From Falsirhodobacter deserti (GTDB taxonomy: Bacteria > Pseudomonadota > Alphaproteobacteria > Rhodobacterales > Rhodobacteraceae), in NCBI RefSeq assembly GCF_004015795.1, contig NZ_ML137218.1:483548-547547 (forward strand): a stretch of 64,000 nt of DNA, given 5' to 3'. Positions 16,846 through 25,624 of this stretch are shown here, one piece after another. The notes under the pieces were generated by a model. That model did not search any database. It was not told the DNA's origin and saw nothing but the letters and a program-made list of their open reading frames with translations. Both the position numbers and the translations under genes were made by a program. Position 1 is the first letter of the stretch; the number at the start of each line of letters is the position of its first letter.

Positions 16846-19182
16846 TCAGCTGGGCATTTCGATCGCGTAAAGCGTGTTGCCCTTGCGATAGTGGATGGCG
16901 TTGCGCGTGATGGCGGCGATCACGCCGCCTTCGATCCGGTCCCCCACCTTCAGCCTGCTGACGCGGCCGTTCTTCTGGCGAACAAGCGCCGATCGGTTGG
17001 ATTCGCTTCCGCTGATGCTGATGACATTGGTTCGACCAAGGGGCAGCTTGCCGTTCTGGGTTGCCTGCTGCGCAACCGAGGCGCTGGTGGGGATGCGGGG
17101 GGCGGTGGCAATTGGCTCCGGTTCGTCATCGGCTTCCGGTGCAGCCACGCGGGGCGCAGGCTGGGGCACCGGTTGCGGCGCGGGTTGGACTGCGGCAACA
17201 GGGGGCGCGATCGGCGGCGCTGGTGGCGGCTCCAGCGCGGCAACGATGGCCGCGTTCACCGATTGCTGCGAAACGCCCGAAGGTCTGTCCTCGGGCCGCT
17301 GAGAGATGTCCACGGCAAGTCCCGTGCCGGTGCCCATGGCGATGGCTGCGTTGGCGGCACTTTCTGCCCGCCGCTGCGGGCGGGGGCTGACACGAAGCCC
17401 CCCCTCGGCACTTGCCACCTGGGCAGGTGCCGCAGCCACAATTGTCGTGCCTGGGCGGGTGCGGGGCCGACTCCCCGTCAGCGCCACGATAGATGCAGAG
17501 GTGGCCTCGGGCACCGCGGCAGCCGATCGGGGGCGCAGGCGGGGCGGAAGCGAGGATGTCAGATCTGCCTGCGCCAGCATCTGCGGTGCGGCAGGGCGCG
17601 TGTCCTGTTGGATGATTGGCCGCTCGATCAGCGTTGTGGGCAGATCAAAGGCCGCTGCGGGGGCAGGTGCCGCGATCACCACCTGTTCGGGGCGGGTCGC
17701 GGCCTGGGCCATCGGGAAGATGCTGATCGACGGCCTGCCCGCCGAGGCGCTGTCGTTATTTCCGCCCGTGAAAAGCGAGGAAGCGATTGCCACAAGTGCA
17801 AGCGCCCCCAGCAGAAGCAGCGTCAGAAGCAGCCCGAGCATCCGTGGACGCGGGCGTGACATTGCCGCCCCTCGTCCTGCCGTCGATCTTGCGCGGTTCT
17901 GCGTCACGCGTAGCGGCGGTGGAACCATGTCGGGCTTCGTCCCGCTGCGCTGCGCGAAATCCACGAAGGGTGCTTCGGCTGTCGGGGCGCCAAGCGGCGG
18001 CGTTCGTCCGGCCGGTACCGGACCCGCCCGCAGGAAGTTCGGCGGCGCGCGATCGGCCCGAAGGGAGGTGTCGCGGCGGGTAAAGGAAGGATGATCGAAA
18101 ACCGGCGGCTCTGGCACCCGGGGGATCGGGCGCGGCTGGGTGGCGGCAGGTTGCACCACGAAAGCTGCGGCGGATTCTGCCCCCGGCAGGCGGGACGGAT
18201 CTTCTTCCGGCTCATCCTCCACCAGCTCCTCCTCGCCGGCGGGCGGGAATTCCGCGAACTCGGCGTCATCCTCGGGCAGGGCAGTATCGTCCTCATCGTC
18301 GGCAGCCGGAATGATCGGTGCGATCATTTCCGGTTCAACGGTGTCTGCCTCGGCAAGGGGCTCGTCTTCCAGAGGCAGGGGGTCCGGCTCGTCTTCCGGC
18401 GGTGCGGCGGGAAGTTCCTGAGCGGGCTCTTCCTCGGGCTCATGGGCGGCGATGTCATCGTCGGGAAGGAAGGCATAGACCTCCTCCTCCTCGGCGATGT
18501 CCATATCGACCGGCACTTCCGCAAGGTCTTCCGCCTGCGGTTCAGCCTCGAAAACAGGTTCTGGCTGCGGTTCGGCCTCGAACGCAGGTTCGGGGTCTTC
18601 CGGTTCGGGCAGGGCCTCAATATCGGCAGGGTCCGGAACGGCCGCCAGTGTGGGAGGGCGCAGCAGCATGTCGTCCCGCTCCACCTCTTGGCCACCAAGG
18701 AACCGTGCGGCAACCATCGTCAGGCCGAAGAACGGCTCTTCGGGCAGGCGACCCTCGGGGGCGATGGCCGTGAAGGCAACGGGATTGAACCCGAAATCGG
18801 TGGCGAAGCCTTCTGCTTCATGCAGCGTTTCGCGGGCAACGACGGCAAGATGGGCCCGCCCTGCCTCGACAGTCCAGTCGAAGCGAAGCTCGCTCACCTC
18901 ATAGGGGGTAAGGCCGTCAAGTGCGGCATGAACCTGCGCTGTGGCGTCCTGATCGGTCAGCAGCGGGATGCTGGTGTAAAGGATCTGCGAGGCAGGAATC
19001 GCCAGCTTGGTGGCAATGCCTTCGGGAGCCAGCGCCTCGGCCTGTTCGCGCAGGTCTGCCATCTGCTCTGCCAGATCGGATGCATCCGGCGCCACTTCTC
19101 CAAGCGGTGCCCAGCCCTCCTCGGTTCGGTGCAGCAGGGTGACGGTTTCGTCGCTGAAGGCGAGGGTAAATCCGGGGAGCAT
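16846..19182 (-). CDS. Large membrane-anchored protein with GspL/PilM-like N-terminus and GspC/PilP-like C-terminus
   Basis: A 778-residue protein conserved, as I recall, in Rhodobacterales and without an assigned function. Residues 1-180 (MLPGFTLAFSDETVTLL onwards) resemble the actin-like cytoplasmic part of secretion or pilus platform proteins. A long acidic, Pro/Glu-rich linker follows (about 190-400), then one transmembrane segment near 447-470, another low-complexity linker, and a C-terminal compact domain (about 715-778, with ALVRQKNGRVSRLKVGDRI) like the GspC/PilP homology region. The start at 19182 matches where similarity begins but has no good ribosome binding site; a TTG at 19263 would extend it. 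No secretion genes adjoin it. Confidence 0.65.
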   Translation of the reverse strand: MLPGFTLAFSDETVTLLHRTEEGWAPLGEVAPDASDLAEQMADLREQAEALAPEGIATKLAIPASQILYTSIPLLTDQDATAQVHAALDGLTPYEVSELRFDWTVEAGRAHLAVVARETLHEAEGFATDFGFNPVAFTAIAPEGRLPEEPFFGLTMVAARFLGGQEVERDDMLLRPPTLAAVPDPADIEALPEPEDPEPAFEAEPQPEPVFEAEPQAEDLAEVPVDMDIAEEEEVYAFLPDDDIAAHEPEEEPAQELPAAPPEDEPDPLPLEDEPLAEADTVEPEMIAPIIPAADDEDDTALPEDDAEFAEFPPAGEEELVEDEPEEDPSRLPGAESAAAFVVQPAATQPRPIPRVPEPPVFDHPSFTRRDTSLRADRAPPNFLRAGPVPAGRTPPLGAPTAEAPFVDFAQRSGTKPDMVPPPLRVTQNRARSTAGRGAAMSRPRPRMLGLLLTLLLLGALALVAIASSLFTGGNNDSASAGRPSISIFPMAQAATRPEQVVIAAPAPAAAFDLPTTLIERPIIQQDTRPAAPQMLAQADLTSSLPPRLRPRSAAAVPEATSASIVALTGSRPRTRPGTTIVAAAPAQVASAEGGLRVSPRPQRRAESAANAAIAMGTGTGLAVDISQRPEDRPSGVSQQSVNAAIVAALEPPPAPPIAPPVAAVQPAPQPVPQPAPRVAAPEADDEPEPIATAPRIPTSASVAQQATQNGKLPLGRTNVISISGSESNRSALVRQKNGRVSRLKVGDRIEGGVIAAITRNAIHYRKGNTLYAIEMPS

Positions 19183-19340
19183 CTGTCGCGATCTGACACT
19201 GTCGAAAGAGGGGGCGGGAGGCAACCTCCCATCCTGCGCGATGTTAAAGCAGCTTTCCGCCAAGGGAAAGGAAAACGCATGGGAACGGCAATTTCACGCT
19301 ATATGCTGGCCGCACAAGACTGTCTTGAGGAGTGGACGGA

Positions 19341-20024
19341 ATGAACGTGCTTAAGGCGCTGGTCGCGAGCGGAATGATGGCGTTGCCCTTGGCGGCCCAT
19401 GCGGCCCCCCATATCATCGTGACCGGGCAGGCGCAGGCGGTTGCGGCGCCCGACATGGCGACGGTGACGCTGGGCGTGACAACCGAAGGCGAAACGGCGC
19501 AGGCCGCGATGCAGGCGAATGCCACCGAATTGCAGCGCGTGATGGAACGGCTGAAAGCTGCCGGCATGGCCGAGGCCGATATCCAGACAACCGGCCTGCA
19601 GCTTAATCCGCAATGGGTTCAGGGGGAGGGCGAAGCGCGCCGCATCGACGGCTATGTCGCCGAGAACATGATCACGCTGCGGGTGCGCCAGCTTGACGGG
19701 CTGGGGGAGATTCTTGATGCCGCCGTGGCCGACGGGGCCAACACGCTGAACGGAATCTCGTTCGATCTGGCCGATCCTGCGCCGCTGCTGGAAGAAGCCC
19801 GCCGCCGCGCGGTTGAGGATGCGATGCAGCGTGCCCGCCAGCTGACCGAGGCTGCCGATGTCCGTCTGGGCCGGATTGAGCGGATCAGCGAAGGTGGCGA
19901 CATGTCCCAGCCCTTGCCGCCCATGTTCCGGATGGAAGCAGCCGCCTCCACGCCGATCGCTGGCGGCGAGGTGACACGCGATGCGCAGGTCACGATCGAG
20001 TTCGAGATCGACGAACGCGACTAG
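19341..20024 (+). CDS. Exported SIMPL domain protein (DUF541)
   Basis: A 227-residue protein with a signal peptide (about 1-23, ending AAHAA) and a SIMPL/DUF541 domain. Typical segments are GQAQAVAAPDMATVTLGV, IQTTGLQLNPQW and the C-terminal VTIEFEI. Homologues are periplasmic or surface proteins (BP26/OMP28, YggE) tied to oxidative stress tolerance, but the mechanism is unclear. GAGGA at 19327 supports the ATG at 19341. The stop overlaps the converging glycosyltransferase-like gene by 4 bp. Confidence 0.9.
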   Translation: MNVLKALVASGMMALPLAAHAAPHIIVTGQAQAVAAPDMATVTLGVTTEGETAQAAMQANATELQRVMERLKAAGMAEADIQTTGLQLNPQWVQGEGEARRIDGYVAENMITLRVRQLDGLGEILDAAVADGANTLNGISFDLADPAPLLEEARRRAVEDAMQRARQLTEAADVRLGRIERISEGGDMSQPLPPMFRMEAAASTPIAGGEVTRDAQVTIEFEIDERD

Positions 20025-21007
20025 CGCGTCCAAAGTCCCTCGCGCTTGATGCGGTTGCGGATGGCCTGTTCCTTGCGGGGCAGGTCATTCCGGTCGAACA
20101 TCGCCCTTATCTGATCGCCCGCCCCTTCATACAGCATCTTGCGCGCGGGGCCGTATTTCTGAAGCACGTCGCGCACCGCCGACTGGCTGGCAACCTTCTT
20201 CATCATTTCCACCGCCAGATCTCTTTCGCGCGCGAACATCAGCGGCATCACGCGCCAGTGGCAGGTGACGTCACCGTCAAGGCCCGCAAGTTCCGGCCCC
20301 GGACGCCCGCCCCCGAAAGAGGCGATGACAAGCGGAAGCACCGCCTGATCCAGCCACGGCTCCATCGTCTGGCATTCGATAACTTCCGGCGGTTTGCGCC
20401 AGATCCGGGTTGCCCAGTCCAGATACCGCTGGCCAAAGGCGCGCGGGCTGGCATGGAAGAACCAGCCCGCGTTGAAATAAAGGTATTTCTGCCAGTAATT
20501 GTCCGGCTCGTCCGGATCCAGCGTCGGTTCGAAGGGCACATCGAACAGGCGGTAAAGCTCTTGCCACGTCTGGCCGACGGTTGGACCGTAGAGCTCTTCC
20601 TGCGGCCAGGTGTTCTCGCGCTTCATCGAGGCAGAGGGGCGGTCGAAATCAAACGTCACCTCGGCAAAGCTGCCGGTGATGATCGTGTCGGTGTCCAGAA
20701 ACAGGAACGGCTCTTCGGGCAGGGTGCAAAGCGCCTCGATCTTGTTGCCGTTGGGATAGCTGGCGCCGAAGACTTCCGAATCGAATGAAACGATCTCGGC
20801 ATCCAGATCGCGCAGCAATTCGCGGGTCTTGTTGCTTATGCGTGGATTGGCCTCGCCCCAAAGCCGGCCGGGGCGGGGTTCGGCAATGAACAGGGTGCCG
20901 GGGAAATCGGGATCGGCCAGCCGCAGCGACGCCGCGAGGATGATCGCTTCGTATTCCAGCCGCCCTGACTGTGCGATGGCGAGGATGTTGAATTTCTGCC
21001 GTGCCAT
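20021..21007 (-). CDS. Glycosyltransferase-like protein
   Basis: A 328-residue protein whose FLFLDTDTIITG segment (about 101-112) contains the D-T-D motif (105-107) of metal-dependent GT-A fold sugar transferases. The start MARQKFNILAIAQSGRLEYEA and the later YLYFNAGWFFH are consistent with a nucleotide-sugar binding fold. No membrane segment or signal peptide is seen. Acceptor and sugar are unknown, and there are no polysaccharide genes around it. It could also be a degenerate family member. Confidence 0.65.
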   Translation of the reverse strand: MARQKFNILAIAQSGRLEYEAIILAASLRLADPDFPGTLFIAEPRPGRLWGEANPRISNKTRELLRDLDAEIVSFDSEVFGASYPNGNKIEALCTLPEEPFLFLDTDTIITGSFAEVTFDFDRPSASMKRENTWPQEELYGPTVGQTWQELYRLFDVPFEPTLDPDEPDNYWQKYLYFNAGWFFHASPRAFGQRYLDWATRIWRKPPEVIECQTMEPWLDQAVLPLVIASFGGGRPGPELAGLDGDVTCHWRVMPLMFARERDLAVEMMKKVASQSAVRDVLQKYGPARKMLYEGAGDQIRAMFDRNDLPRKEQAIRNRIKREGLWTR

Positions 21008-21073
21008 GACTGTCCCGCGTTATCTTCATCAACCCTTATAGAGGGTTGAGTGATTCGGGAAAGTCAGGAAGGA

Positions 21074-21157
21074 TGGTGGGCGACCCTGGAATCGAACCAG
21101 GCATGAGTCGCCTCGGCGGAGTTACAGTCCGCTGCCGCACCTTGCAGCACGTCGCCC
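21074..21157 (-). tRNA. tRNA-Tyr (GTA)
   Basis: An 84-nt class II tRNA with a 7-bp acceptor stem (GGGCGAC / GTCGCCC), anticodon GTA in CTGTAAC, a long variable arm, the TTCGATT T-loop and an encoded CCA. Confidence 0.96.
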
Positions 21158-21265
21158 ACTGAGGGGCGGAATTAAAGAAGACTGCGGGGGGCGTCAACCG
21201 GAAAGTTCCGCTTGCACCACGACAAAGTGCAGGCGATTGTCGCCGCCTTCAAGAAAGGATGCCTG

Positions 21266-22048
21266 ATGAGCAAGAAACCGGTCTGGGTGATCGAGAAAGA
21301 GCGTGCCAAACGCGCCTCGGCGGCGGAGACCGTTTGGCTGTTCGGTATTCACGCCGTTCGCGACGCACTTCTGAACCCGCAGCGCCAGAAACTGCGCCTT
21401 GTGCTGACAAAGAACGCCGCCGACCGTTTGGCCGACGCCATTCCCGCAGGCGGGCTGGAGCCGGAGATCGTCGAGCCGCGCAAGTTCGACGTGCCGATCG
21501 ATCCCGAATCGGTGCACCAGGGTGCCGCGCTGGAGGTGAAGCCGCTGGTCTGGGGCAGCCTTGACGATGTTTGTGCCGGCGGGGAGGGCGCGCCGCTGGT
21601 CGTTCTGCTGGATCGTGTGACCGATCCGCACAACGTGGGCGCTGTTCTTCGTTCGGCCGAGGTGTTCGGCGCACGGGCCGTGATCGCGCCGCACCGTCAT
21701 TCGGCCCCCGAAACGGGTGCCTTGGCTAAAACCGCTTCAGGCGCGCTGGAACGTCAGCCGTATCTGCGCGTTCCGAACCTTGCCGATGCGATGGAATCGC
21801 TGCGGGGCATGGGCTTCACCCTGATCGGGCTGGAGGGCGAGGCCGAGGAAACGCTGGGCGAAGCACTGGCGGCTGTCGGTTCGCGGCCCGTGGCGCTGGT
21901 TCTGGGTGCCGAAGGGCCGGGCTTGCGCGAAAAAACGCGTGAGACTTGCGATCGACTTGCCCGCATTCCCTTCGCGGCCGGTTTCGGGTCGCTGAACGTG
22001 TCGAACGCGGCTGCAGTGTCGCTTTATGCGGCAGTGACGCGAGGGTGA
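21266..22048 (+). CDS. rlmB: 23S rRNA (guanosine-2'-O-)-methyltransferase RlmB
   Basis: A 260-residue SPOUT-class methyltransferase. An N-terminal substrate-binding domain (about 20-90: VWLFGIHAVRDALLNP) precedes the trefoil-knot catalytic domain with motif 1 DPHNVGAVLRSAEVFGA, motif 2 LVLGAEGPGLR and motif 3 SLNVSNAAAVSLY. RlmB methylates G2251 (E. coli numbering) in the peptidyl-transferase P loop of 23S rRNA. Close TrmH-family relatives cannot be fully excluded. The ATG at 21266 has AAAGGA upstream. The gene follows tRNA-Tyr on the other strand. Confidence 0.9.
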   Translation: MSKKPVWVIEKERAKRASAAETVWLFGIHAVRDALLNPQRQKLRLVLTKNAADRLADAIPAGGLEPEIVEPRKFDVPIDPESVHQGAALEVKPLVWGSLDDVCAGGEGAPLVVLLDRVTDPHNVGAVLRSAEVFGARAVIAPHRHSAPETGALAKTASGALERQPYLRVPNLADAMESLRGMGFTLIGLEGEAEETLGEALAAVGSRPVALVLGAEGPGLREKTRETCDRLARIPFAAGFGSLNVSNAAAVSLYAAVTRG

Positions 22049-22102
22049 TTTGGCATTATGTGGCCGAAGTGCAACATATTTCGTGCAACGGGTGATGCTT
22101 GG

Positions 22103-22133
22103 TTGACACTGTCAAAAAAATTTACCGGATACC
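22103..22133 (+). promoter_or_regulatory. Candidate promoter of a small RNA
   Basis: A perfect -35 hexamer TTGACA (22103-22108) is followed by an A/T-rich spacer and weak -10 candidates (GGATAC at 22127 or GATACC at 22128). A terminator lies about 110-140 bp downstream. Confidence 0.4.
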
Positions 22134-22177
22134 TTCACAGAATCGCGACGAGCCTTTCAATCCTGGGTGGAAGGCAT

Positions 22178-22240
22178 ATGTTTGTTCAAGGACGGGGCCG
22201 GAACCCCCGTTTCCTGACTTCACTGTCCCTCGTTCCGTAA
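22178..22240 (+). CDS. Possible 20-residue small ORF inside the candidate small RNA
   Basis: An ATG preceded by GGTGGAAGG opens 20 codons (MFVQGRGRNPRFLTSLSLVP) and stops 3 bp before the terminator stem. The peptide is basic with a hydrophobic end. There is no run of one amino acid as in classical attenuation leaders. Coding status is unproven. Confidence 0.25.
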   Translation: MFVQGRGRNPRFLTSLSLVP

Positions 22241-22243
22241 CTG

Positions 22244-22274
22244 CGCCCGGTCTCCGTGATCGGGCGTTTTTTTT
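22244..22274 (+). terminator. Strong intrinsic terminator upstream of the CoA-binding protein gene
   Basis: CGCCCG (22244-22249) pairs with CGGGCG (22261-22266), with TC/GA extending the stem inward, followed by eight T. Confidence 0.85.
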
Positions 22275-22312
22275 CGCCCGTCGCATGCCATATGGGGCAT
22301 AAGGAGGTGGCC

Positions 22313-22732
22313 ATGACCCAACCCGATGATACCACGATCCGCACCATTCTGGAAACCGTCCGCACCGTTGCAGTGGTTGGCTGGTCGCCCAATCCGGCGC
22401 GGCCCAGCCACAACGTCGCGGCGTTCCTGAAGCAGCGCGGCTACCGCGTCATTCCAGTCAACCCGGGCCATGCCGGAACCGAGGCCCTGGGCGAGGTGGT
22501 CGTGCCCGATCTGGCATCGCTGCCGGTGCAGGTGGACATGGTCGATATCTTCCGCAAATCGGAAGATGTGCCGCCGGTGGTCGAACAGGCGGTAAAGCTG
22601 GACGGCCTGAAGGTCATCTGGATGCAGCTTGGCATCGCCAATGCGCAGGCGCGGGCGCTGGCGGAAGATCACGGCCTTCAGGTGGTCGAGAATCGCTGCC
22701 CCGCCATCGAGATCCCGCGCCTTATCGGCTAG
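22313..22732 (+). CDS. CoA-binding protein (YccU-like)
   Basis: A 139-residue Rossmann-fold protein of the CoA-binding family. The motif [21 protein letters not shown] (about 18-38) is the nucleotide loop, followed by [11 protein letters not shown] and [14 protein letters not shown]. Homologues resemble the CoA-binding half of succinyl-CoA synthetase; enzymatic function is unknown. The start has a near-consensus AAGGAGGT 5 bp upstream. The last 11 bases overlap hisE on the opposite strand. Confidence 0.9.
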   Translation: MTQPDDTTIRTILETVRTVAVVGWSPNPARPSHNVAAFLKQRGYRVIPVNPGHAGTEALGEVVVPDLASLPVQVDMVDIFRKSEDVPPVVEQAVKLDGLKVIWMQLGIANAQARALAEDHGLQVVENRCPAIEIPRLIG

Positions 22733-23030
22733 CCTTTTCGGCGATGCCCGAGGTGCCCTCGCGCCGTTCGAGTTCGGCAAGAACATCGTCAAGCGTCACA
22801 TCGCGTGCCGCCAGCATCACCAGCAGGTGATACAGCACATCGGCTGCTTCCGCCGTCAGGCGGTCGCGGTCGCCCTTCACCGCCTCAATAATGGCTTCGA
22901 CGGATTCCTCGCCGAACTTCTCGGCGCATTTTTCAGGCCCCTTTGCCAACAGCTTGGCCGTCCACGAGGTGTCGGGATCTGCACCCTTGCGGGCGGCAAT
23001 GGTGTCGGCCAGACGGTGAAGCGCGGTCAT
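22722..23030 (-). CDS. hisE: Phosphoribosyl-ATP pyrophosphatase
   Basis: A 102-residue HisE, all-alpha NTP pyrophosphatase. It removes diphosphate from phosphoribosyl-ATP, the second step of histidine synthesis. The metal-binding pattern [14 protein letters not shown] with the later [13 protein letters not shown] is conserved. It is a separate gene here, not fused to hisI. It is last in hisA-hisF-hisE, overlapping hisF by 4 bp. Confidence 0.95.
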   Translation of the reverse strand: MTALHRLADTIAARKGADPDTSWTAKLLAKGPEKCAEKFGEESVEAIIEAVKGDRDRLTAEAADVLYHLLVMLAARDVTLDDVLAELERREGTSGIAEKASR

Positions 23031-23788
23031 TGCAGCCTCATGGGGATACCGGCAGCGGCCATGTGGGCTTTCGCTTCGCCGATGGTGTGGGTGCCGAAGT
23101 GGAAGATGGAGGCGGCAAGGACCGCCGACGCGCCCCCCTCCGTCACGCCTTCAACCAGATGGTCCAGCGTTCCCACGCCGCCCGAAGCGATGACGGGGAT
23201 CGAAACCGCGTCCGAGATCGCGCGGGTCAGCGGGATGTTGAACCCCGAACGTGTTCCGTCGCGATCCATCGAGGTCAGCAGGATCTCTCCCGCGCCCTTT
23301 GCCGCGACGGTGCGGGCGAATTCGACGGCGTCGATGCCCGTCGGCTTGCGCCCGCCATGGGTGAAAATCTCCCAGCGGCCCGGCTCCACCGTCTTTGCGT
23401 CGATGGCGACAACGATGCACTGGCTGCCGAACCGGTCGGCTGCGCGGGCGACGACATCGGGATCGGCCACGGCGGCAGAGTTGAAACTGACCTTGTCGGC
23501 CCCGGCCAGCAGAAGGTGGCGGACATCGTCCGGCGTCCGCACGCCGCCGCCCACCGTCAGCGGCATGAAACAATGTTCGGCAGTGCGGGTCACAAGATCG
23601 AACATCGTGCCGCGGTTTTCATGCGTGGCGTGGATGTCCAGGAAGCACAGCTCGTCCGCGCCGGCGGCGTCATAGGCACGGGCGGCTTCCACCGGATCGC
23701 CGGCATCGATCAGATCAACGAAGTTCACGCCCTTGACCACGCGGCCATCGGCAACATCAAGGCAGGGGATGATGCGGGTTTTCAGCAT
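23027..23788 (-). CDS. hisF: Imidazole glycerol phosphate synthase, cyclase subunit
   Basis: A 253-residue TIM barrel. The catalytic Asp11 ([10 protein letters not shown]) and the second catalytic aspartate in IVVAIDAK are present, as are the phosphate loops GGGVRT and IASGGVG. With HisH it forms imidazole glycerol phosphate and AICAR from PRFAR and ammonia. It lies 9 bp after hisA and overlaps hisE by 4 bp. Its partner hisH is in a separate leftward segment about 1.2 kb upstream. Confidence 0.97.
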   Translation of the reverse strand: MLKTRIIPCLDVADGRVVKGVNFVDLIDAGDPVEAARAYDAAGADELCFLDIHATHENRGTMFDLVTRTAEHCFMPLTVGGGVRTPDDVRHLLLAGADKVSFNSAAVADPDVVARAADRFGSQCIVVAIDAKTVEPGRWEIFTHGGRKPTGIDAVEFARTVAAKGAGEILLTSMDRDGTRSGFNIPLTRAISDAVSIPVIASGGVGTLDHLVEGVTEGGASAVLAASIFHFGTHTIGEAKAHMAAAGIPMRLQ

Positions 23789-23797
23789 GGTCGGGCC

Positions 23798-24520
23798 TTA
23801 TCGCGAGGAAAGGGCGCGAAGCGCATCGGCCAGATCGATCGCGCCATCGTAAAGCGCACGGCCCGAAATGGCCCCCGCGATGACGCCGGTATCGCGCAGG
23901 GCGATCAGATCGGACATGCGCGACACCCCGCCCGAGGCGATGACGGGGATGGACACGGCGCGGGCCAGCGCCTCGGTCGCTTCGATGTTGGGGCCGCCCA
24001 TCGCGCCGTCGCGGTCGATGTCGGTATAGATGATGGCGGCAACGCCCGCATCCTCGAACGACTTCGCAAGATCGGTGACCATGACATCCGTTTCCTCGGC
24101 CCAGCCTTTCGTGGCGACCCGGCCCTTACGGGCATCGATGCCCACGGCAACCTTGCCGGGGAATGCGCGCGCGGCTTCGCGCACCAGATCGGGGTTCTCC
24201 ACCGCCACTGTTCCAAGGATCACGCGCGAAAGGCCTTTTTGCAGCCACATCTCGATCGTGGCCATGTCGCGGATGCCGCCGCCCATCTGGCAGGGAACGT
24301 TCACGCGCGACAGGATCGCCTCCACCGCCGCGCCGTTGACGGGCTGGCCTGCAAATGCGCCGTTCAAATCGACCAGGTGCAGCCATTCGCAGCCCGCCTG
24401 AACGAAGCTTGCCGCCTGCGCTGCGGGATCGTCACCGAAGACCGTCGCGGCCTCCATCTCTCCACGCAGCAGGCGGACGCATTGGCCGTCTTTCAAGTCG
24501 ATGGCGGGGTAAAGGATCAT
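23798..24520 (-). CDS. hisA: ProFAR isomerase
   Basis: A 240-residue TIM barrel homologous to HisF. Asp8 (YPAIDLKDG) and the second catalytic Asp in YTDIDRDG are conserved, with phosphate loops GGGIRD and IASGGVS. It isomerises ProFAR to PRFAR in histidine synthesis. It begins the hisAFE segment. The 94 bp between its start and the divergent DUF2147 gene must hold any local promoter. Confidence 0.97.
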   Translation of the reverse strand: MILYPAIDLKDGQCVRLLRGEMEAATVFGDDPAAQAASFVQAGCEWLHLVDLNGAFAGQPVNGAAVEAILSRVNVPCQMGGGIRDMATIEMWLQKGLSRVILGTVAVENPDLVREAARAFPGKVAVGIDARKGRVATKGWAEETDVMVTDLAKSFEDAGVAAIIYTDIDRDGAMGGPNIEATEALARAVSIPVIASGGVSRMSDLIALRDTGVIAGAISGRALYDGAIDLADALRALSSR

Positions 24521-24614
24521 GGCGCGGCTCCGGCACGGGTTTCATCCGGTCCTAGCGCGAGATGCCGCAGGGCGCAAACCTTGCCGCGCATCTTGCCCGC
24601 CTTAACTGCCGCTG

Positions 24615-24992
24615 ATGCGACTTCTTGCCCTGATCCTGATGACCGGCCCCGCCTTCGCCGCTGACCCGATCGAAGGGGTCTGGCGCACGCAGGCCAATGA
24701 TGCCGGCGGTGCCGCGCTGGTGGAAATGGCCCCCTGCCGGGCCGGCTTCTGCGGCACCGTCATTGGTGATGTGGATGCCGCGGGCCAGCGGGTGCCTTCG
24801 GGGATGCAGGGCAGCACCATCATCCGCGAGGTGACGGGCCGCGACGGCCTTTACACCGGCGGGCGGGTGCTGAACCCCGAAACGGGGCGCAGCTATGCCG
24901 CGCGCCTGGTTCTTGATGGCGACACGCTGGATGTCGGCGGTTGCCTTGTGGGCATCTGCCGATCCGGCGGTATTTGGCGGCGGGTGGATTAG
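24615..24992 (+). CDS. Exported DUF2147 protein
   Basis: A 125-residue protein with a short signal peptide (about 1-16, ending AFA) and a lipocalin-like DUF2147 domain: IEGVWRTQANDAGGAALVEM near the start and the C-terminal GGIWRRV. Four cysteines (CRAGFC and CLVGIC) could form disulfides in the periplasm. Function unknown. It sits on the opposite strand between hisA and hisH, and its stop overlaps the hisH stop by 4 bp, so it splits the his genes. Confidence 0.85.
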   Translation: MRLLALILMTGPAFAADPIEGVWRTQANDAGGAALVEMAPCRAGFCGTVIGDVDAAGQRVPSGMQGSTIIREVTGRDGLYTGGRVLNPETGRSYAARLVLDGDTLDVGGCLVGICRSGGIWRRVD

Positions 24993-25624
24993 GGCCGCCA
25001 GCCAAGGAAGTTGCGGATCAGGCGCATGCCGGTGGCCTGCGACTTTTCCGGATGGAACTGGGTGCCGACCATGTTGTCGCGCCCGATGATGGCAGTGATT
25101 TCTGCGCCATAGTTCACATAGGCCAGCCGCTGCGCCGGATCGGCCACCCTGAAATGGAACGAGTGTACGAAATAGGCGTGATCCCCTGTCGCAATGCCAT
25201 CCAGCACGGGGTGCGGGTGATCCACCACCAGATCATTCCAGCCCATATGCGGCACCTTCAGCGCCGGATCCGACGGTTCGATCTTCACGACTTCGCCCCC
25301 GATCCAGTCGAAGCCGCGCATGTCTTCATATTCGCGGCCCCATGTCGTCATCATCTGCATGCCCACGCAGATGCCAAGGAAGGGGCGGCCCTTGTTGGTG
25401 ACCGCATCCTCGATCGCTTCGAACAGGCCACCATAGGCGCCAAGGGCGCGGCGGCATGCAGGAAACGCGCCATCGCCCGGCAGTACGATCCGGTCGGCGC
25501 GGGCCACATCCTCGGGCTTGTCGGTCACCAGAACAGTGCCGCCAACTTCGGCAGCCATCTTCTGGAAGGCTTTTTCGGCGGAATGCAGGTTGCCGCTGTC
25601 GTAATCGACCAGAACCGTCAGCAT
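24989..25624 (-). CDS. hisH: Imidazole glycerol phosphate synthase, glutaminase subunit
   Basis: A 211-residue class I glutamine amidotransferase. The nucleophile is Cys86 (LGICVGMQ), with His and Glu in TQFHPEKS. It supplies ammonia to HisF. The ATG at 25624 overlaps the hisB stop as TGATG and has AAGGA 8-9 bp upstream; a GTG at 25627 would add one residue. Confidence 0.96.
   Translation of the reverse strand: MLTVLVDYDSGNLHSAEKAFQKMAAEVGGTVLVTDKPEDVARADRIVLPGDGAFPACRRALGAYGGLFEAIEDAVTNKGRPFLGICVGMQMMTTWGREYEDMRGFDWIGGEVVKIEPSDPALKVPHMGWNDLVVDHPHPVLDGIATGDHAYFVHSFHFRVADPAQRLAYVNYGAEITAIIGRDNMVGTQFHPEKSQATGMRLIRNFLGWRP

Larger units (their letters stand above)
22140..22274 (+). ncRNA. Candidate small RNA of about 135 nt
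   Basis: The 264-bp gap between rlmB and the CoA-binding protein gene contains a promoter-like TTGACA, a local hairpin (GGGG-CCGGAA-CCCC inside CAAGGACGGGG / CCCCCGTTTCCTG, 22187-22217) and a strong intrinsic terminator. The next gene has its own ribosome binding site after the terminator. This arrangement suggests a free small RNA or an attenuated leader. It does not match SRP RNA, 6S, tmRNA or RNase P signatures I know. Ends are approximate. Confidence 0.4.

Noticed and set aside
22099-22302. A 67-residue frame starting at TTG upstream of the CoA-binding protein gene.
   Set aside because: It has no Shine-Dalgarno sequence and runs through the promoter-like element and the terminator, ending in TTT codons from the T run.
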